The translations under genes and the position numbers were made by a program. Of a DNA stretch of 64,000 bases, positions 37,166 through 49,555 are shown piece after piece. Below the pieces are notes generated by a model. That model did no database searches. It was not told the DNA's origin and worked only from the letters and a program-made list of their open reading frames with translations. The stretch's first letter is position 1, and each line of letters begins with the position of its first letter. Source of the stretch: Acephala macrosclerotiorum (lineage: Eukaryota > Ascomycota > Leotiomycetes > Helotiales > Mollisiaceae); the NCBI GenBank assembly GCA_014904845.1, contig MU119351.1, forward strand, positions 62,001 through 126,000, written 5' to 3'.

Positions 37166-37929
37166 GTTTTTTTTTACGTAGTGCTCGTCTCGAGCACTTA
37201 TAACTCATCCAATCAAAAGTATTATATTCGCATTTCCAGAAAGCTCTCTACTTTACAATCAATAGTTAATAGAGTTTCAATTAATAAAATTTCGTCTAGA
37301 ATCGATATTTTAGTTTTATAAACTATTCTAGTCAAATTAGTATACCCAGCTTACGACTACTCTCAATAATCGTTTAGAGACTATCGATCAAGTCTAGTAA
37401 TCTCTTTTTATAGTATTAACAATAGTATAAATATACGGTAGAATGCTCGTAGAATAGAAAGTTCGAATACTTGAAAAGCAATAAATCGAGAAATGAATCG
37501 TAGAATCGAAAAAGTCATAGAATTGAATCGAAATAAGAAAAGTGGAAAAAAGCGGAGATGGGTAGTAAAGTGCGAATTATGTAAAACAGTCTCAAAGTAG
37601 AAATGTAGTAATTAAAGTATTAACTTCGTAGGTTCGAATAACTCAATTAAAAGATCGTAAATCGATCGAAAGAAAAAGAGAAGATCGAAAAAATCGAAAT
37701 CATCGTAGAATCGAAGAGCTCGCAGAATCGTAGAATCGTAAAATCGGATGAATCAAATGAATCGAATAAATCGAATGAATTGAATGAATCGAATAAATCG
37801 AATAGATCGAATGAAACTATAATAGCATTACTAATTTGTCTGCGAACTAAACTAGAAAGCTAGAGACTGCGGCGGCTTTTCGAGCCATTAATCGTCTTTG
37901 CGTAAGTCACTAATGTAAAAAGGCAAAAG
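37140..37929. other. Partly spared non-coding island
   Basis: This is about 0.8 kb of intermediate composition inside the desert. It has a perfect 7-bp-arm hairpin, GTGCTCG-TCT-CGAGCAC, at 37181-37197. At 37440-37830 the plus strand is markedly purine-rich, with G common and C nearly confined to CpG. At about 37680-37815 there is a degenerate tandem array based on GAATCGAAT. No protein-coding frame was found. Confidence 0.6.
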
Positions 37930-38045
37930 ATGCTCGATTGTTTTCTAGGATTACAAGATGCCAGATCTCTTATATCCAGAACCAGATCACGTGCCAGACT
38001 AGTCCAAATGCGAATCAACAACACTATTCTATTACAATATTCGAA
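37930..38045 (+). repeat. Direct repeat, right copy (largely unmutated)
   Basis: This is the counterpart of 37058-37165 with ordinary base composition. Immediately after 38045 the sequence becomes extremely AT-rich. An open frame starts here (37930-38148), but its second half is mutated repeat, so I do not regard it as a gene. Confidence 0.75.
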
Positions 38046-38829
38046 AAATATATATCGATTTTATTTATTAATTAAAAATTATATACGATATATTAATAAT
38101 AATTTAATATTAAAATATTATAAAAAAATAAATTATAATATTAAATAAACGATTATAATAATAAATAAAAAATTTCGATTATAAATTTCGATTTTTTTTA
38201 TTTAAATTTATATTTAATAAAAAATTTCGTTTTTATAAACGATTTTTTTATTATAAACAAAAATTTTAATTCGTAAATCGAATATATTAATATTTTTAAT
38301 AATAAAATTTATAATATAATTTATTTTATTAAAATTTTATAAAATATAAAAAAATTATTTATATAATTTTAATTTTCGAATTATACGTAATAATAATAAA
38401 AATCGATATAAAAATTTCAATTTTTATTATTTTTAATTTTATTATAAAACGATTAAAATTAAATTAAATTTTTATAATTATTTATATCGATATTTTTTTT
38501 TTTACGAATATATAATTAAATTCAATATTATTAAAAAAAACGTTTTATAATCGATATTATAATTATTAAATAATTATACAAATATTAAAAACTTTTAAAA
38601 ATTCAATAAATTATTAAAAATAATAATTTAATTAATATTATAATTAAATTTAATATTAATAAATTATTTATATTATTTATTAATATAAATTATTTTAATA
38701 TTAAAAAAAAAAAAAAAATATAATATTTAAAAATTAATTAATAAAAACGAAAAAAATAAAAAAAAATTATTAAAAAAAAAAATTAAAAAAAAAATATAAT
38801 TATTATTTTAATATTTTTTTTATTTATAA

Positions 38830-38955
38830 TTTACAAATTAAAAAAAACGTTTTTTTTAAAAAGAAATTATTAATATTAATTTAATTAAATAATCGTTTAA
38901 ATAATTAATTAAATAATTATAATTATAATTTTTATTATTTTTAATAATTATTTTA
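38830..38955 (+). repeat. Dispersed repeat fragment, copy 2 (mutated)
   Basis: This matches 195-345 at the left end of the window, allowing transitions. It is the more degraded member of the pair. Confidence 0.65.
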
Positions 38956-39449
38956 TTATATAAATAAATAAATTTTTTTTTTAAAAAAAAAAAATTATTA
39001 ATATTTTATAATTAATTTTAAATATATTAAATATTTTTAAAAATATTATAATTAATATTAATATTATTTAATAAATTTTATTATAAAAAACTTTTTATAT
39101 TTATATATTATATATATTTATTTATTTTCGTAATAAATTTAAAATAAATAAAATTTTATTTAAATTTAATTAATTTTAATATAATATAAAATTAAAAATA
39201 TAAAATATTAATTTTTTTATTATTAAATTTAATAATATAAAAATAAAAAATAAAAATTATAAATTTATAAAATTAAATTTATAATAATATATTAAAAATA
39301 ATATAAAAATGAATTAAAATTTTAAAATATATATAATTATAAAAAAAAATATTTTTATATTTTTTTTAAATAAAATTTTAATATTTATAAATAATAAATA
39401 AAATAAAAATAAAATCGTTTTAAAATTAAAAATATAAATTATATAATTA

Positions 39450-42400
39450 AAAATAAAAAAATAATTTTTCGTTTTTATTATACGTTAATAATATATAAAA
39501 CTCGTTAATTTTAATATAAATAAAAACATAAAAAAAAAACGAAAAATATATAATATAATATTAAAATAAATATTTTTTTATTTATATTTTAAAATAATTA
39601 ATATTTATTAAATTTTTTATAATTTTTTTTTTATTAATTATTCGTTTTAAAAATTCATATTAATTTTTATTAAATTATATATTATTTATATAATACGAAT
39701 TATTTTAATTATAAACGAAAAATATTAAATTTTAATTAAAATATTTAAATTTAAAAATAAAAATAATTACGTAATAATTTCAAATTAATATATAATCGAT
39801 TTAATAAAAAATATTAAAAATTTAATTTATATATAATTATATTATATTTATAATTATAAAATATTAATTAATTTAAATTATATAAAACGTATAAATAAAT
39901 TAAAATTTAATTAAATATTATTAAATTTTAAATTTTAAACGATTTTATTAATTCGTTATTATGTAAATTAATAAAATAAAATCGTATTTAATAAAAATTG
40001 TAATCGTAATATTATTTAAATTTGTTTTTATTTTAAATATTAAATATTTTTAATTTTTTAATTAATAAAATATAATTATACGTAAATTTTATTTCGTTTT
40101 ATAATATTTTAAAAAGTTTACATATAATTATATTTCTTTTATTAATATTTAATATATTTTATTAATCTAAAAAATAATTATATAATATTTAAAAAAAATT
40201 TAAAAAGTTTTTTTTTGAAATTATATATTAAATAAAATAATTTAAATTAATTAAATTAATTATATTATTTTAATTTAAAAAACAAAAAATTTAAAAAATA
40301 TTTTTATAATATAAAATTAATTATAAAATAAAAATTTTAAAAATCTTTTAATATAAAAATTTATTAAAAATATTAAAATTTAAAATAAAAATAAATTATT
40401 AAAATCGAAAATTTTATAATTTTTTATAAAAACGTTTTTACGAAATTTATAAAATAAAATATATATCGAATATTGAAAAAAAAAATTCGTTTAATAATTA
40501 ATTTATAAATTAACGAACGAAATTTTTTTTTAATATTAAAAAAAACATTTTATAATTATTAAATATTTATAAAATAAATATAAATTAATATATATATAAT
40601 TATTAAAATATTAAAAAAATTATTTTATTTTATAATTATAATAAATTCGATTATTATTATTATATTAATTTTTTTATTATTTTATAAAATTTTAATAATT
40701 TATTGATTTTTAATAAAATTATAATAAATAAAAAAAAATTTAATTTTAAATTTTTTATTATTTTTTATAATTTTATTTATAAAAATAATTTAAAATAATA
40801 TATTTGAATTTTTAATTTATATTAAAAAAAATATTAATAATTGTTTTTTATTCGATTAATTATTAAAAATATTAATATTATTTAAAATTTAATTATAAAA
40901 TTAATCGATTTAAATAAAATTTATATATATAAAAATTGTTTATAAAAAATATTAAATTTATATACGAATAAATATTATAATTAAATATTATAATTAAAAT
41001 ATTTTAAAATTAAACGATTTAATTAATTAAAATATAATCGTATAAATATTTATTTATAAAAATCATATATAATCATTTATAATTATTAAAAATTAAAAAT
41101 TTTAATATTTTTATAAATCGAAATTTATTTATTAATTGATTATTAATTAATAATTAATTTTTTTAATTAAATATTAAAAGTTTAAATATATAATTATTAC
41201 GTAATACGCGTTATTAATAAATCGTTAATATTATTAATAAATAATTAATATTTAATAAAAATTTTAATATAATTTTATTAAATTATTTATTATAATAAAA
41301 TATAAAAAAATTTTATTTTTTTTATATTATTATAAATTTTAATAAATAATTTTTTTTTGTATTATAAATAAAATAATTTAATAATTTTTAATATATATTA
41401 ATTTTATAAAATAAATTTAAAATTTTTAAATAATTTATTATATATTTAATATTTATATTATAATTTATTTTAATAAATATTTAAATTATTAATATAATTA
41501 TTATAATTTAATTTTGATAAAATAATTATTATTTAAATATTATTAATTTTTTCGATTTTATAATTTTTCAAAAAAGAATTTATATTTTTATATTTAATAA
41601 ATTTATATAATATTATAAGTAATAATATATTAAACGTATTAATAAAATTTTAAATATTATAAATAGAATATTTTTTTTAAATATTTATAATTTATATAAT
41701 AATAATTATTATTTTAAAATTATTTTTTATTTTTTTTATTAAATTAAAAAAATTACAAAATTTAAATTAATTTATATTTACGTTTTTTATTATATTTTTT
41801 ATATATTTAAATAATTTTATTATAATTAAAATAATTATTATATTATTACGTTTTTTATAAACGTATTATAATATTAATCGCGAATTATAATTTAATATAA
41901 ACGTTTTTAAATATAATTATAAATTTATAAAATATAAAATTATATTTTATTTAATATTCGTTAAATAAATTATATTAAATTTATTAAAATTAATTAAAAA
42001 ATAATTAAAAATATTTTAATTTAATTTTTAACGTATTAATAATAATATTTTATAATAATATAATCTTTTTTAATAAAAATATATATAATTATTAATTTTT
42101 ATTTATTTTAAAATATATGTATTTTTTATTTATTATCGTTATAAAATTATAATTTCTTTTTAATATTTTATTATAATAAAATAAATTTATTTAATTTTTA
42201 AATATAATAAAAAATATTTTATTATATTAAATTTTTAATAATTTAATATTAAAAATATTAAATAATTTTTTATTATATTTTTTTATTAAATTCGAAAATA
42301 ATTTAATTAATATATTTTATAAAAATTAAAAATTTTATTTTTATAAAAATAATTTATTTTAAAAAATAATATTCGTTTTATAAATAAATTTAATTCGAAT

Positions 42401-43100
42401 ATTATTTAAATAATATTAAAAATAAAAGTTTTATTAATTTATTTATAATATTTTTTTAATAATAAATTTTTTATTTTTAATAATATAAATTTTATAAACT
42501 CGTAAATAAATTTTAAATTTTTAAATAAATTTTTTATTTATTCAAATTAAAATTTTTTTTTATAAAATTTTATTATATATAAAATAAATTTATTTATTTA
42601 TTTTTTATTAAAATAAAACATTTTTTTATTTAATTTTATAATAAATAAATTTTTTATATAAAATTTTTTTTTTTCAAATTTTTAATTAAATAATAAATAT
42701 ATAAATTTTTTAAATACTTTATAAAAACTTTATAAATAATTTATAAAATTCGAAAAAAACTTTAATTAATTAATAATATTATTATATAATTAATTAATTA
42801 ATTAATTTAAAATTATAATAATTAAATATCGTTTTAAATAAAATTTAAAATCGAATAATATTTTTTATAAAATATAAATATTTATAATTTTTTTCGAATA
42901 TATAAACGATTTTATTATTAATTATTTAAATTTTTAATTTTTATATATTTTTTAATATTATTTTATATTAAAATTTAAATTTTATAATTTAATTTTTATT
43001 AATTAATATTAATAATAATTAATTAAACGTATATAAATTTTTTTTAATTTTTAATATATATATTTATTTATAATTAATTGAAAAACGAAATTCGAAATAT
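39450..43100 (-). mobile_element. RIP-degraded retroelement, inverted copy
   Basis: The reverse complement aligns with the element at 53243-59405. 39461-39520 pairs with 59101-59190, 41300-41460 with 56440-56760, 41520-41650 with the region of the direct copy at about 35300-35400, 41840-41930 with 34920-34990, and 42830-42900 with 33740-33800. It is shorter than the complete copy, so internal parts are deleted or too diverged to see. No coding capacity remains. Confidence 0.6.
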
Positions 43101-43627
43101 TTAATTTATTACTATAATATATTTATTATTTATATAATATTATTTACAAATATAATAAAAATATTTAAAAAATAATATAAATATTTAAAATTTAAATAAA
43201 ATTTAAAAATATATAAATTTTTAATATAATTAATATTTAAAAAATTAAAATAAATTTTTTTTATAAATATATATATATAATAATATTTATCAAATTTCAA
43301 TTTTATAATATTTTAATACAATTTTAATTAATTATATTTTTTTAATTATAAAAATTTTAATATATATATAAAAACAAAAATTTATATTATAAAATTTTAT
43401 ATTTTTATATTTATAATAATAACGTTTAATAATATTAGTTTTTTATATATATATTTTTTTTTTTTGAATTTTTTATTATAATATTATATTAATTTAAAAA
43501 ATAAATTAAATTTATAAAAAAGCAAATAATAAAATTCATTATATTTTAAACGACTAATATAATAAAATATCGTTTTTATTCAATAGAATTTTATAAACTA
43601 ATAAAAATTGAGTGTTTTATTAAACAT

Positions 43628-45448
43628 TTATCCCAGCTTTACTTCGACAGATTTCCAAATTCTCTCCTCCGCTATTAAGCTTTCAGAAGTAGAACTCCAT
43701 AAGGAAAGGCCTAATCTTTGCCACTTCGTATGACCCTGATGATTTATTTGAGATACAATAATGCCTACAGACTCATCCTGGTCATCATCTGTAGCCTCCA
43801 AAAGTTTTCCCACAAGCAGCATGTGAAGATCGTGTCCATAAAATGATAGCAGGGCATCTGCTAGTACATGATACCTAGCATCCTTGACCGAAGAGAGATT
43901 CCGCAAAGAATTTGGAAGCTCAGTCAGATACGGCACTGTAGCATCCAATAAAATAGTTTGTACGGCCGAATAGCTTGACCCGTCTTCTCTATTTAGAGAG
44001 CCAGATGCATCGCGCCAAAGCTGACACATTGACTGGAAACTACACATTCTTCCTTTGAAGAGCGCGGTCTCCGTATCGTCAACAGTGATCGTGCACATGC
44101 TCTCTGGAATGGTTTCCGCGAACAGAAGTTGTTGAGGAACTGTGGCATACTGATCGACAAGCCAGGCTTTGCCTGCTTGAGATGGATGAGAATGAACAAA
44201 GAGCTGAGCCCATACCGGAGACCGGAGGTTGAGCGCTGCTCCAAGCTGTATCTCTAGTTGCTCCAAAGTGAAAATGCGGTGCGGCTCCCGAGAAGTCCCT
44301 AATTTAAAATCAAAGACCTGCATAATGCCATATATACGGTCGTTAATATCAATCGAATTTCGATGGCATGAGGCGCTGTAAACAACACATGGATTGTTGA
44401 AGATCGATCCCTCGAAGCCAAGCTGTTGGATGGAACGCACAATTTTCTCAAGGAGTTCCTGATTTGGAAGTAAATCGCCTGGGGTATCCCGGAGACATTT
44501 TGTTACAGCATCGTGGATTATATTGGTCTGGATTATCAGATTTGCCACAGTGATCTGATTCCCATCCAATGAACTCAATCGATATGCTGGGCAAGCATCG
44601 CGGGACAGCAAAATTCCTTGGGGTCGCAGATACATTTCTTGCAAGGTCCATAGAGAAGTAAACCAAGGATCCCTCCTAAAGCCATCTAGGACCTTAACGA
44701 CGGAGTTACACCAAGATCTGCTGCCGAGTGTGTTGGGACACATAGGGACAGCATAGTTGTCTCCAGAATCTTGGATTTGGTCTTCCTCGTCATCGTCCAT
44801 CAAGGCAGCATTGTTGTCTGTGGCCTCTTCAAGTATTGCCGCGAGACCTAACAGCTCGTCCGCTTGTCTTTGAAGGTCGGCAGCTGAGAGCAGGTGGAGC
44901 CAAATGTAGGAAGTTCTTGCGCCGTTAAAGATCCCAGCCTGCCTCCCAATTTCGAACATCTTCGTGGCATGGTCCTCCTGATCAATACATGCGATATCTA
45001 CCCAGATAAACAACACGTCCCGAGATGCCCGCTTGATCACAGTGCGAAACTCCTCAGTCGAAAAGCAGTCAGCACTCACTGAGGGTACTTTCCAAGTTAT
45101 GTTGTTGATGGAAAGCGCCGGACCTTCCTCGCACGCCCAACGACCCCAAGTATAGCTCAGAACATTGTATTCTGGCTCTTTAAATGATTCACGGGATGTA
45201 GAACTGGTATAGACGTTATCTGCGTTGCGTTGAAAAGATGTCATGGTCGAGATGTGAAGGAGCCTAAGAGGCCAAACTGCATTTGTACTCGACACGGAAA
45301 ATGGATCCCGGCCATTCGCCATCTCGTTAGTAGAACTTGCCCCATCCACCATGGTGGAAAGTGTTGGGGTCGTAGAGATTAAAGCAGTACGGAGTATGAA
45401 ACCGTATGGAAGGCTTGCGGAGATCGTGGAGAGGATGCCCGCAGCCAC
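43628..45448 (-). CDS. HET-domain (heterokaryon incompatibility) protein
   Basis: This is an uninterrupted single-exon frame of 606 residues. The HET domain (PF06985 type) is clear: YNVLSYTWGRW at residues 94-104, FIWVDIACIDQED near 148, MFEIGRQAGIFNGARTSYIWL near 164, and WFTSLWTLQEMYLRP near 262. An acidic patch (DDDEEDQ) lies near 220. HET domains trigger cell death on recognition of non-self in filamentous ascomycetes. No signal peptide or membrane anchor is evident. The start could also be the Met at residue 33 or 43, which would remove a weakly hydrophobic leader. The stop codon lies about 20 bp from the edge of the RIP desert, and the gene has no neighbours. No stop or frameshift is present. 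Confidence 0.87.
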   Translation of the reverse strand: MAAGILSTISASLPYGFILRTALISTTPTLSTMVDGASSTNEMANGRDPFSVSSTNAVWPLRLLHISTMTSFQRNADNVYTSSTSRESFKEPEYNVLSYTWGRWACEEGPALSINNITWKVPSVSADCFSTEEFRTVIKRASRDVLFIWVDIACIDQEDHATKMFEIGRQAGIFNGARTSYIWLHLLSAADLQRQADELLGLAAILEEATDNNAALMDDDEEDQIQDSGDNYAVPMCPNTLGSRSWCNSVVKVLDGFRRDPWFTSLWTLQEMYLRPQGILLSRDACPAYRLSSLDGNQITVANLIIQTNIIHDAVTKCLRDTPGDLLPNQELLEKIVRSIQQLGFEGSIFNNPCVVYSASCHRNSIDINDRIYGIMQVFDFKLGTSREPHRIFTLEQLEIQLGAALNLRSPVWAQLFVHSHPSQAGKAWLVDQYATVPQQLLFAETIPESMCTITVDDTETALFKGRMCSFQSMCQLWRDASGSLNREDGSSYSAVQTILLDATVPYLTELPNSLRNLSSVKDARYHVLADALLSFYGHDLHMLLVGKLLEATDDDQDESVGIIVSQINHQGHTKWQRLGLSLWSSTSESLIAEERIWKSVEVKLG

Positions 45449-46015
45449 TTTTGAGAGGGAGTGGCAGTAGAGTAGAGGGTGGCTTCCTCTTCCTGCAATC
45501 GATTTCGTTTTAGGAGGAAAGATAGGTCGTTGCGATGGTTATGTGGCGTTCTTCGTTTCGAGGGGTCTGTCACGGCAACGGCTGTCTGAATATTGGCAGG
45601 CGGAAGAACTCTGGAGATAGAAGGGTTGGCTAGTTGCAAGACTGATGTGAACTATGCCTAGCCCTCGGATGATCGCTTATGAAGATCGCTGTGAAGCTGA
45701 TCTAACCATTGACTTAATCCAACGGCGGATTTTTTGGGGCCTGGCGGTTCTGCTCACGCAGTACTGGGTCAACGAGGAGAGAGGGTAAGGGTACGAGAGC
45801 GGACTTGATTCTTAAAGTAGTAGGTTCAGCGTAGGCTTAAATTATCGCTACGCGGCCGCTTCGCTTAACGTGAGAACTATAGCAAGCATATGGTCGAGGT
45901 GCGTTACCCCACTAAAATCGCAAAATCGCAAAATCGCAAAAACATTGTAATATAGTGCATTATTACGATTGCATTGTAACGACGCTTTTTATACTTATTA
46001 ATATATATTTCTCAG
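45449..46015. promoter_or_regulatory. 5' flank of the HET gene with a short tandem repeat
   Basis: This holds the presumed promoter of the HET gene. At 45914-45937 the octamer AAAATCGC is repeated three times in tandem, followed by a fourth partial copy, just before composition falls into the next desert at about 46015. No other gene is supported. Confidence 0.45.
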
Positions 46016-48639
46016 TAAAAAAAAAAGTTTTTAAATTATACGAATTTAATTTTTTTTTAATAAAAATTATAAAAATTTAAATAAAAATAAACGATTTTAT
46101 AAAAAAAAAAAAAAAATAAAAAAAATATATAATTTTTTTTTTAATATATTTTTTATTATTATTTAAATTTTTTTTTAAATAAATAATTTTTTATAAATAA
46201 TTTTTTATTTTTTTTAAATAATAATTTTAAAATTTAAATAAAAAATAAATTCAAATATAAAATAATTAATATAAATAATTTTTTTAAATAAATATAAATT
46301 AATATATATAATTAAAATATAAAAATTATAAAAATTATAAAAATTAAAATTAAAAAATTAAAAAATTTAAATTTAAATTTTTTTTTAAATTATAAATATT
46401 AATAAAAAAAAAATAAAAAAAAAAATTTAAATTTTAAAAAATTAATCAAATAAAAAATATATAATAAAAATTAAATAAAAATATATTAAAAAAAAAAAAT
46501 AAATATAATAAAATAAATATTAAATTTATTAAAATAAAATTATATTTATAATATATATTAAATATTTTTAAACGAATTTAAAAATTATTAAAAAATTATT
46601 AAATTAAAATTAATATTAATTAATTATTAATAATTATTAATAATATTAAATATTATATTTAATTAATTATAATTATAATTTTTAATATTTTTATACGAAT
46701 TATTTAATAATATATATTTACGTTTTATTAATATTATAAATTTAATTTTAATTTTTTATTAAAAATTAATAATATTAAAAAAATTAATTTATTATTATTT
46801 TATTTTTAATTTAATATAAAATAATAAATATTTTTTAAAATTTTTTATTTTTATTTTATAAAATTTTATTAAATTTATAATAAATATAAAAAAAATATAA
46901 TATATTTTTTATTTTTTATATTTATAAAAAATATTTAATAATAATTAATTTTTTTTAAATATTATAATATTATTTAATTTCGTATTAAAAATAAATATAT
47001 TAAATAAATTTTAATTATAATATTATATTATTAATAAAAAATAATTTTAATATAAAATTTTTTTTTTTAATAAATCGAAAATAAAATATTTAAAATATTA
47101 AAAAATAAAAAATTTAAAATTTAAAAATAATTAATTATTAATTTTTTTAATTAATAAAAATATTATTATTTTATAATTTTTATATATTTAATTTTTATTA
47201 ATTTAATATTATATTTTTTAATTATATTATATATTAAAATTTTTATAATAAAAATAAAAATATATTTATTAATAATATTTGAAAATCGAATATTATTTTT
47301 ATTTTCGTTTTAATTTTATAATTAATAATAAAATTATTTTATTATAATAAAAAAAAATTAAAAAAAAATTTATATTAATAAAAATAAAAAATAAAAAAAT
47401 AATTTATAAAAAAATATTTATTAATATAAAATAATTATATAAATTATAATTAAAATTTAAAATAATAATTAATAATTTAAATATTAAAATTAATAAATTT
47501 ATTATTATAAAATAAATAAAAAAATAAAAAAATAAAAAAATAAAAAATAAAAATATATATATTTAATAAAAAAAATTATAAATTATTATATATTATTTTA
47601 TTATAATTAAAAAATAAATTTTTTTAATAAATTTAAAAATATAATTTTTTTAAATTATTATTTCGATTTTAAATTTTTTATATTTTAATAATTAAATATT
47701 TTAAAAAAAAAAATTATTTTTAAATTATAAAATTAATATTAAATTTTTTTTTATTAAATCTTTTTAATAAAATAATATATAAAATTTAAAATATTTTATT
47801 ATTCGATTATATTTATTAAATTTTTTTTTAAATTATATTAAATTTAATTAAAATATTTAAATATAATAATTTAATTAATTTATTAAAAAAATATATAATA
47901 TATAATATATAATAAATATTAAAATTTTAATTATATTACGTTTATAATTACAATTTATTAATTAATTCAAATTATATAAAATTTATAAATAAATTATATT
48001 AATAAATTTCAATTTAATAATAATAAATTTAATTTTTTTAAATATAATTAAATCGATTAAAAAATTATTATTAAATTTATTAAATTAATTTAAATTAAAA
48101 TAATAAATTTTACGTTTAAAGTATTTAAAATCGTTTAAAACGTTTAAAATATTTAATTTGAATTAATTAAAATATATAAATTTAAAATATAAATTTTTTA
48201 AATAAAAAATATTAAAATTTTTAATTATATATATATATTTTTAATATTATAATCAATTATTAAATATTTTATTTTATTTATTTTATTTTACTCGATTATA
48301 TACGTAGAATATTATATGTAAATTATTTATTAAATTTAAATTTTTAAAAATAATACGATTTAAAATATTTTTAAATTAATAAATAAAAATTTCATAAAAT
48401 AAAATATATATTAAAAATTTTTAAAATTAAAAATACTAAAATTTTGAGTTTAAAATGTAATCGTATTAATTCGATTAAATTTAAAATTGCATTAGCGCAT
48501 TTTGACAAAAAATATTAAAAATTGTATATTTAAATTTTATAATAATATATTTTAATATATATACGATAAAATTAATTAAAATTTTTAAAATAAAATCTTA
48601 TAATACAAAAAATTATATATATTAAATTTCAAGTAATTT
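46016..48639. repeat. RIP desert
   Basis: This is extremely AT-rich, with no credible frame and only scattered CpG pairs. I could not match it confidently to another part of the window. Confidence 0.8.
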
Positions 48640-49555
48640 AACTTTGAATCTATTGAACATTTTATACTTATAAACTCTAGAGCGTTTAGAGCGTTTGGAC
48701 GTCTAGAGCTCGTCTGGAGAGCTTGGAGCGTGTCTAGAGCGTTTAGAAGAATAAGCTATTATTTGATTGGTCTGGCTAAACGGCTTCAGTCTGGGCCTAG
48801 ACTGATCGCAATCTGATAGGCTCGGCAGACGGCGCTCTAGACTAGAGCTAACCTGACAGGGAATGGCACGCCGGCCCGATTACTAGCGAATTTTCGATTA
48901 AATTGAAATTTCCCGATGTGAAACTTAATTAAATACCTTTATATTCTAAGTTTCAAGCGATTCTATTAATCTATTGTTGCGCAAATCAATAGAATATAAT
49001 CGCACTCAGCAAAAATCGCGATCGCAAAACTCTCAAGTGCGCTGCTGCCTTAGGCACTAAGGCCGGCAACCGCTCCTCCGGTGAGAAACACCAAAACTCT
49101 CAAGTGCGTTTCTGCCTTAGGTATTAAGGCACTCATTTAAGTGCTGAAGCGCAGCTCTCGAGAGGAGTCCTAGGGGGTCTCCCCCTGGAATTATATACTA
49201 AGTAAAGTAATCTAAATTAATTGAATCGATCGTAGTAGCTGCATATAAGACGAGGGTCCCAGGGAGTGTCCCTCTGGTAATAAAACTCCGTAGTAACTGG
49301 ATTTTGCCTTAGGCACTAAGGGGCTTATCAGCTTATCGCTCTCACCGCCCGGCAGAATCCAGAACCTCAATAAAACTATTCCAACTTCAAATGCTTATAA
49401 TACGCTCAAATTAAGAGCTTTTAGCTTGAAACTTAAAATAAGATTAAATTACTAAAGTCGAAGACTTTGCAGTCCTTCGCAGGGGCGCCCCTGCGAGGCC
49501 TGCGGAGCAAAATGTGCGTCGAGTGTCGAAAGAAACGTTTTATATATTATATTTA
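48640..49555. repeat. Unmutated, hairpin-rich non-coding island
   Basis: About 0.9 kb of ordinary composition lies inside the desert without an open frame. At 48675-48755 there is a degenerate tandem array around TCTAGAGCGTTTAGA. The hairpin CCTTAG-GCA-CTAAGG occurs at about 49048-49062 and 49308-49322, with a variant CCTTAGGTATTAAGG at about 49114. The block CAAAACTCTCAAGTGCG is repeated at 49025 and 49092, each followed by the hairpin. Related GGG...CCC hairpins lie near 49170 and 49257. A perfect 18-bp palindrome, CGCAGGGGCGCCCCTGCG, lies at 49478-49495. It resembles a small non-autonomous element or structured RNA locus, but I recognise neither. Confidence 0.6.

Larger units (their letters stand above)
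28741..43610. repeat. Large gene-free RIP desert
   Basis: Nearly 15 kb of extreme AT content has no coding potential except the island around 37.1-38.0 kb. Most surviving C and G lie in CpG pairs. Long internal similarities show that it is built of mutated transposon copies: 29459-30090 with 36121-37040, 33450-35950 with 53480-56350, and 39450-43100 with the reverse complement of 53480-59190. Confidence 0.85.

Noticed and set aside
37930..38148. 72-residue open frame in the desert
   Set aside because: Its first half is the unmutated end of a direct repeat and its second half is Ile/Asn/Tyr-rich RIP sequence; it crosses the mutation boundary and has no domain.
43628..45448. Signal peptide on the HET protein from its N-terminal ILSTISASLPYGFIL stretch
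   Set aside because: It is only weakly hydrophobic, HET proteins are cytosolic, and a downstream Met would exclude it.
48675..48755. CRISPR-like array from the TCTAGAGCGTTT repeats
   Set aside because: The units are short, degenerate and contiguous without unique spacers, and the genome is fungal.
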